A stretch of DNA of 10,403 bases, taken from contig JAZDLC010000441.1 in assembly GCA_043802345.1 (NCBI GenBank), positions 1-10,403 of the forward strand. The letters are read 5' to 3'. Position 1 is the stretch's first letter. Each line of letters opens with the position of its first letter. Positions 6,517 to 10,403 of the stretch are shown here, one piece after another. Source of the DNA: JAZDLC01 sp043802345 (GTDB lineage Bacteria > Planctomycetota > B15-G4 > JADJEK01). The position numbers and the translations under genes were made by a program. The notes below the pieces were generated by a model. The model did no database searches. It saw only the letters and a list, made by a program, of their open reading frames with translations, and was not told the origin of the DNA.

Positions 6517-8355
6517 TCAGAGCAACTCACCCAGCCCAGCCGGGCAGGGAAGGGCGGGATCTCGATCCAGGAACAGGCGGGCCCAGATCTCGCACATGAT
6601 CACCGACCAGAGCCGGTACGACCAGACCTTGTGCGCGATATAGGGCGCGAGTTTCCCGGGGCGTCCCCGCCGCAACCTCTCCAGCCGCAACCTGTCGAAG
6701 TACCCGCGACGCTTCACGGAATCCGCTGTAAATAATTTATCACAAATTACTTGCAGCGTTTGCACCAGCGGCTCGTCGAGCTGCATCTGGAACGGGCGCT
6801 TGCGGCGGTCGGTGATTCGGGCCGGCAGCAAGGGCGCCAGCGCGCGGCGCAGGATCGACTTCTCCACGCCTCTTTTCAGCATCAACCCGGCCGGTATCTG
6901 GGCGGACAGCTCCACGATCTCACGTTCCAGGAATGGAACCCTGATCTCGAGCGAGTGCGCCATGCCGGTGGCGTCCGCCCGCTTCAAGGAGAGGTGGTGC
7001 AGGTAGGTCCGTTGATCATGGTTCAAGGCCTGTTCCAGGGCTCGGTCGCAACGGGTCCGGTCGAACTCGGGCAGCTCCGTCCGCGGGAAAGGATCCTCGA
7101 GGGGCGATCCCGGGAGCCGCCCCAGGAACCCGCGCGACAGCACCTTCCCCAACAGGGATGCCGGCTGCCGGTCCGCATACATGTAGACCCGCTCATACAG
7201 GTCAAGGCGAACGCCCATCGGCAGGGGGAGCGCAGGATTGAACAGCTTGTACCGCGAGTAGCCGGCGAAGCACTCGTCGGCTCCCTCCCCCACCAGCAGG
7301 ACCTTGAGGAAGCGCGCCGCCTCGCGATAGTTGATGTACATCTGGACCGACTCCATCTGGCCCAGGGGTTCTTCCATGAACCACATCACACGGGGCAGCA
7401 GGTCGATCACGTTCTCGGAGGAGATGATCGCCTCGTGATGCTCGGTCCCGCAGTGTTCCGCCACCACCCTGGCCTGGATCAGGTCCGGGTCGTCCTCTCC
7501 ATGGCCGACCGTGAAGGTATCCACCTTCTCACCCGTCTCCGCCATGAGCGCCACGATGCCGCTGGAATCGAGCCCGCCGCTGAGCGCGGCGCCCAGCGGC
7601 GCGTCGCTCACCATCTGGGAGCGGACCACCCGGGACAGGCGGCTCCTCAGTTCCCTCGCAAGCTGGTCCTCGTCCCAGACCAGCGGCGCCGGGTCGGGGA
7701 AGTTCCAGAAGGCCCCCTCCTCGATGACGCCGTCCTTCCAGGTGAGGAAACGGCCCGGCAGCAGCTTCATCACCCCCTTCAGCATCGACTCCTGCTCCAC
7801 GTTGCAGGCATGCCGCAGCGCCGACCGGAGGGCGGCCCGATTCGTCTCGGAGCGGAACCCGGGAAGCAGCCGGAACGGCTTCATCTCCGAGGCGAAGGCC
7901 AGCCCGTCCCCATGCCTGCAGTAGAACAGCGGTTTGATGCCGGTGCGATCCCTGGCCAGCAGGAGCCGCCGCTCCCGCTCGTCCCAGAGCGCGAAGGCGA
8001 ACATCCCGTCGATCTTCTTCAGGAACTCGAGCCCGTATTCCCGATACGCGGCGAGCACCGTCTCGGTGTCGGTGCCGGAGCGGAAGCGATGCCCTCGCCG
8101 CTCCAGCTCGGCTCTGAGCTCCCGGAAGTTGTAGACCTCGCCGTTGTACGTGATGACCTGGTCGCCATCCTCGCTGACCATCGGCTGGTGGCCCGCGGCC
8201 GAAAGGTCGATGATGTTCAGCCGGCGGTGGGAGAGGCGGACGTCGCCGCTTTCATAGACGCCCGAATCATCCGGGCCCCGGTGGGCCATCAGGTCGGCCA
8301 TTCGGCGGACCAGGTCGAGATCGCCGATCCGGACCGTGCCGGCTATTCCGCACAT
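6517..8355 (-). CDS. asnB: Asparagine synthetase (glutamine-hydrolysing)-type amidotransferase
   Basis: A 612-residue cytoplasmic two-domain enzyme of normal length for the family. The N-terminal Ntn-type glutaminase domain begins MCGIAG, with Cys2 as the nucleophile exposed after Met removal; this fixes the start at 8355 although the frame stays open another 129 codons upstream. HRGPDDSG (25-32), YNGEVYN (70-76) and GTDTE (94-98) form the glutamine site. The C-terminal synthetase domain has the ATP-pyrophosphatase loop SGGLDSS (259-265) and GEGADE (356-361). All key residues are present, so ammonia from glutamine should be passed to an adenylated carboxylate. Free asparagine synthesis is the textbook reaction; copies inside polysaccharide loci are thought to amidate sugar acids or attached groups, which I infer here from context. 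A GAGG ribosome binding site lies eight bases upstream, and the start overlaps the flippase end by 13 nt. An AT-rich patch with unusual codons occurs near the C-terminus (6727-6749). Confidence 0.93.
   Translation of the reverse strand: MCGIAGTVRIGDLDLVRRMADLMAHRGPDDSGVYESGDVRLSHRRLNIIDLSAAGHQPMVSEDGDQVITYNGEVYNFRELRAELERRGHRFRSGTDTETVLAAYREYGLEFLKKIDGMFAFALWDERERRLLLARDRTGIKPLFYCRHGDGLAFASEMKPFRLLPGFRSETNRAALRSALRHACNVEQESMLKGVMKLLPGRFLTWKDGVIEEGAFWNFPDPAPLVWDEDQLARELRSRLSRVVRSQMVSDAPLGAALSGGLDSSGIVALMAETGEKVDTFTVGHGEDDPDLIQARVVAEHCGTEHHEAIISSENVIDLLPRVMWFMEEPLGQMESVQMYINYREAARFLKVLLVGEGADECFAGYSRYKLFNPALPLPMGVRLDLYERVYMYADRQPASLLGKVLSRGFLGRLPGSPLEDPFPRTELPEFDRTRCDRALEQALNHDQRTYLHHLSLKRADATGMAHSLEIRVPFLEREIVELSAQIPAGLMLKRGVEKSILRRALAPLLPARITDRRKRPFQMQLDEPLVQTLQVICDKLFTADSVKRRGYFDRLRLERLRRGRPGKLAPYIAHKVWSYRLWSVIMCEIWARLFLDRDPALPCPAGLGELL
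6727..6749. other. AT-rich patch with an 18-bp partial dyad inside asnB
   Basis: Twenty of 23 bases are A or T, in a gene otherwise well above 60% G+C. On the minus strand it codes for VICDKLF using codons such as ATT, TGT, AAA, TTA and TTT that are rare elsewhere in the window. Bases 6727-6744 (TGTAAATAATTTATCACA) match their own reverse complement at 12 of 18 positions. It may be a binding site, an internal promoter region or a translational pause; nothing decides between these and chance. Confidence 0.35.
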
Positions 8356-9680
8356 GCAGCCTGCCTCAGCCGACGGCGCACCGCCAGGTGAACCAGCAGG
8401 GCATACAGCACCAACGAGCAAGCGGCCCCCGCGGCCTGTGCCGCTCCGGTGCCGGCAGCCCCGAAATCCTCCGCGAGGAAGAGACCGAAGGCAGCCACCA
8501 GGACAATCCTGATCGACATCCCCGCCAATGCCAGTTGGGGCAGGAGCAGATACTGGCAGGCCACCGTCAGAGGAGCCTCCACCATCAGCAACATCATGAA
8601 TCCCGCCAGGCCGTAGAAGGGCAGCGCGAAACCTTGCAGCTCCGGCTTGCCAATGTCTGCCAGGAAGCCAGGCAAGAAGAGACCGATCACGACCGTCACC
8701 AGCGCGGAAGCCAGGACCAGCAGCAAGGCCGCCAAGACGCATTTCGTCATGTAGCGGGGCAGTTCCTCCGCCGATTCAAGCCGCACCGCGCGGGGGAGAA
8801 TCGTCTGGTAGAAGGCAAGGAAGATGGCGAAGAAACCCATGCTCAGGGTCAGCGCGAAGGTGTAGATGCCTCGCTCCGATTCCATTCCGAGGTAGGTCAG
8901 CAGGAACAGGCCCTGCTGCAAGCATGCCATCATCGCGATGTCGCACGACCCAGGCCACTTGGAGTAGTTCAGCAACCGGAAGATCAACTTTCGATCCGGC
9001 AGGTCGACCGCCTCGCGCGCGCAGTTCCTCGAGAGCACGGAACCGAAGAGCAGGGCGCTTCCGGCGTAGATCAGGAAGACGCTCTCGAGATTGTTCGGGA
9101 AGATCAGGAAGGCGCCCAGGGTGAGCGCCAGACGCCCCAGCGGCATGGAGGCCTGCACCAGCGCCGCGGCGCGATAGTGCAGGCGGGCGAGCCGCACGCA
9201 GACCGCGTAGTCGAAAAGTGCGATCCCCACCGAACCGAGCGCCACCGCCACCAGGGAGAACCAGGGCCAGTCTGGAACACCGACCAGGATCAGGACGACC
9301 GCCGCCACTCCCACCGGAATGGAGAGCAGGCTGGTGGATCTCAGCCCGGCCTGGACCACCCGCTCCGGCCGGTCCTTCAAGTCCTCCACCGTGTAGAGCC
9401 GGATCATCCCCTGGTCGACGCCCAGCAGGACCATCCGACTGACCAGCAACTGGACTCCCACCGCGAGGCCGAACAGTCCATAGTTGCCCACCTCCATGAG
9501 CCAGGCCAGCAGCAGCATCAGCGCGCTGTTCGCCCCGGTCATGGCGAACTTGCCGAACAGCATCCAGGCGAGATCCCGCGAGCGGCGCCGGATGCTGGCG
9601 GCCAGGCTGTCGGAGTCCGGCGCCGGTTCCTTCCGGGTCGGACGGTCCACCTTCAATGCTGGGGGAGAGGCCACGCTCAT
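8343..9680 (-). CDS. Polysaccharide flippase (Wzx/PST-type, MOP superfamily)
   Basis: A 445-residue integral membrane protein with a hydrophilic, charged N-terminus of about 38 residues followed by about a dozen hydrophobic segments. The pattern and length fit lipid-linked oligosaccharide flippases. The mid-protein stretch LLNYSKWPGSCDIAMMACLQ resembles the start of the second half in such transporters. By family knowledge it would move an undecaprenyl-linked repeat unit from the inner to the outer leaflet of the cytoplasmic membrane. The ATG at 9680 shares one base with the stop codon of the oxidoreductase gene (TGATG), a classic coupling junction; GAGGTGG lies ten bases upstream. Its own end overlaps asnB by 13 nt. 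The substrate cannot be predicted. I saw no frameshift or truncation. Confidence 0.85.
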   Translation of the reverse strand: MSVASPPALKVDRPTRKEPAPDSDSLAASIRRRSRDLAWMLFGKFAMTGANSALMLLLAWLMEVGNYGLFGLAVGVQLLVSRMVLLGVDQGMIRLYTVEDLKDRPERVVQAGLRSTSLLSIPVGVAAVVLILVGVPDWPWFSLVAVALGSVGIALFDYAVCVRLARLHYRAAALVQASMPLGRLALTLGAFLIFPNNLESVFLIYAGSALLFGSVLSRNCAREAVDLPDRKLIFRLLNYSKWPGSCDIAMMACLQQGLFLLTYLGMESERGIYTFALTLSMGFFAIFLAFYQTILPRAVRLESAEELPRYMTKCVLAALLLVLASALVTVVIGLFLPGFLADIGKPELQGFALPFYGLAGFMMLLMVEAPLTVACQYLLLPQLALAGMSIRIVLVAAFGLFLAEDFGAAGTGAAQAAGAACSLVLYALLVHLAVRRRLRQAACAE

Positions 9681-10403
9681 CAGCGGCTCGCCACCTCGGG
9701 GCTCTTCCCGGCCGGAACCTCCCGCACGCGAGGGTTCCGCCGGGTCTCGTGGTACTCCTGTTCCACATTCACGTCCCAGATATCGTGCCGGTCCCCGAGC
9801 AGATTCCGCGCCGCGTACAGCGCCGTCATCATGGAATGATCCTGGTTGTTGTAGCGGTGCTGGCCGTTCCTGCCGACCTGCTGCAGGCCGGGAAGCGTCT
9901 CCAGGTAGGAGCGGATCGTGGCCAGGGCCGACTTGAAGGTGCTGTCGTACACGGGATAGGTCTTCGGCTGGCGCACCACCGTGCCGTCCTCGACATCGCG
10001 CGCCCGGGCCAGCCCCAGCGACTCGATCTCCCTGGCAGCCAACTTCACCAACTGGTCGTTCGGCATGCTCCAGATCTCATCCCCTTCGAAGACGAAGTAC
10101 TCCAGCCCCAGACAGGACTTGGAGGGATCCGGCACCATGTCCGGACTCCAGTTCTTGAAGTTCTGGATGCGGCCCAGCTTGACGTCGGGCGAGTGGACGT
10201 AGATCCAGTTGTCGGGGAAGAGATCCGGGTTGTCGATGATCAGGCTGACCGTCAGGAAGTCCCGGAAACGCAGCCTGGCGGCGGCCTCCAGCACCGCGTC
10301 CGGCGGGACCGGGTCGAGGCAGGCGATCACCTCGGAAAGCGCCATGCTCGAAATCACTTGATTGGCGTCGAGGCGCTCGGTCTTCCCCTCCGCATCGCGA
10401 ACA
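9680..10403 (-). CDS. FAD-dependent oxidoreductase (protoporphyrinogen oxidase / UDP-galactopyranose mutase-like), 5' end missing
   Basis: The last 240 residues of a flavoprotein whose start lies beyond the right edge. The frame is open to the edge (VRDAEGKTERLDANQ precedes VISSM), so the GTG at 10357 is an internal valine codon and not a start. Recognisable pieces are VISSMAL, the typical strand leading back to the flavin; DNWIYVHSPDVKLGRIQNF and CLGLEYF in the substrate domain; and the C-terminal flavin-contacting motif VGRNGQHRYNNQDHSMM. The N-terminal GxGxxG dinucleotide fold should lie outside the window. Proteins of this group are frequent in polysaccharide clusters and are often annotated as UDP-galactopyranose mutase-like or amine oxidases; the reaction here is not known. 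The gene ends in TGATG with the flippase start, so the two are probably one transcript. Confidence 0.85.
   Translation of the reverse strand, partial: VRDAEGKTERLDANQVISSMALSEVIACLDPVPPDAVLEAAARLRFRDFLTVSLIIDNPDLFPDNWIYVHSPDVKLGRIQNFKNWSPDMVPDPSKSCLGLEYFVFEGDEIWSMPNDQLVKLAAREIESLGLARARDVEDGTVVRQPKTYPVYDSTFKSALATIRSYLETLPGLQQVGRNGQHRYNNQDHSMMTALYAARNLLGDRHDIWDVNVEQEYHETRRNPRVREVPAGKSPEVASR

Noticed and set aside
6751..8391. 546-codon open frame on the plus strand opposite asnB
   Set aside because: It mirrors a gene whose motifs are unmistakable on the minus strand; the product has a repetitive, low-quality composition.
8356..8742. 129-codon upstream extension of the asnB frame
   Set aside because: AsnB needs Cys at position 2 of the mature enzyme, so the start must be the ATG before TGC at 8355; the extension is out-of-frame flippase sequence.
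8388..9839. 483-codon open frame on the plus strand opposite the flippase
   Set aside because: It is antisense to a clear membrane protein, and its Gln/His/Arg/Glu-rich product is typical of the complement of hydrophobic codons.
9680..10357. GTG at 10357 as the start of the oxidoreductase
   Set aside because: The frame continues to the window edge with family-like residues (LDANQVISSM), and the remaining length is far too short for this flavoprotein family; the gene is cut by the window.

Overview
This is a GC-rich window, roughly 60-65% G+C by eye, from a bacterium. It looks like part of a surface-polysaccharide (exopolysaccharide, capsule or O-antigen) locus. Six genes read leftwards on the minus strand. 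One gene end, on the plus strand, enters at the left edge. The lineage cannot be fixed from the sequence. The C-terminal domain of the large secreted hydrolase resembles tail domains I recall mostly from Planctomycetota-like, GC-rich lineages, so that group (or another GC-rich deep lineage) is my guess, held weakly.

In transcription order, right to left, the genes are as follows. (1) The C-terminal 240 residues of an FAD-dependent oxidoreductase of the protoporphyrinogen oxidase / UDP-galactopyranose mutase-like group, cut by the right edge (9680-10403). (2) A multi-pass polysaccharide flippase (8343-9680). (3) A glutamine-hydrolysing asparagine synthetase-type amidotransferase (6517-8355). 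(4) A very large secreted protein joining a class C beta-lactamase-type serine hydrolase to a DUF5060 / TIM-barrel glycoside hydrolase and a further C-terminal domain (3279 to about 6389). (5) A CapK / phenylacetate-CoA ligase-like adenylating enzyme (1714-3171). (6) A GT-C membrane glycosyltransferase (69-1736). At the far left the last 32 codons of an unidentified plus-strand gene (2-100) converge on gene 6, and the two 3' ends overlap by 32 bp.

Genes 1-3 overlap by 1 and 13 nt, and genes 5-6 overlap by 23 nt, so each block is probably translationally coupled. The hydrolase gene sits between the blocks with about 127 and 107 nt of non-coding DNA on either side. It reads like a cassette placed inside a polysaccharide operon.

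As a working model (inference), the GT-C enzyme transfers sugar from a lipid carrier at the membrane. The flippase exports a lipid-linked repeat. AsnB and the CapK-like enzyme make amide or acyl modifications. The secreted two-enzyme protein trims or de-esterifies the product, or foreign glycans, outside the cytoplasm. I found no RNA genes, CRISPR array, insertion sequence or convincing terminator. Long plus-strand reading frames opposite the genes are shadows caused by high G+C.
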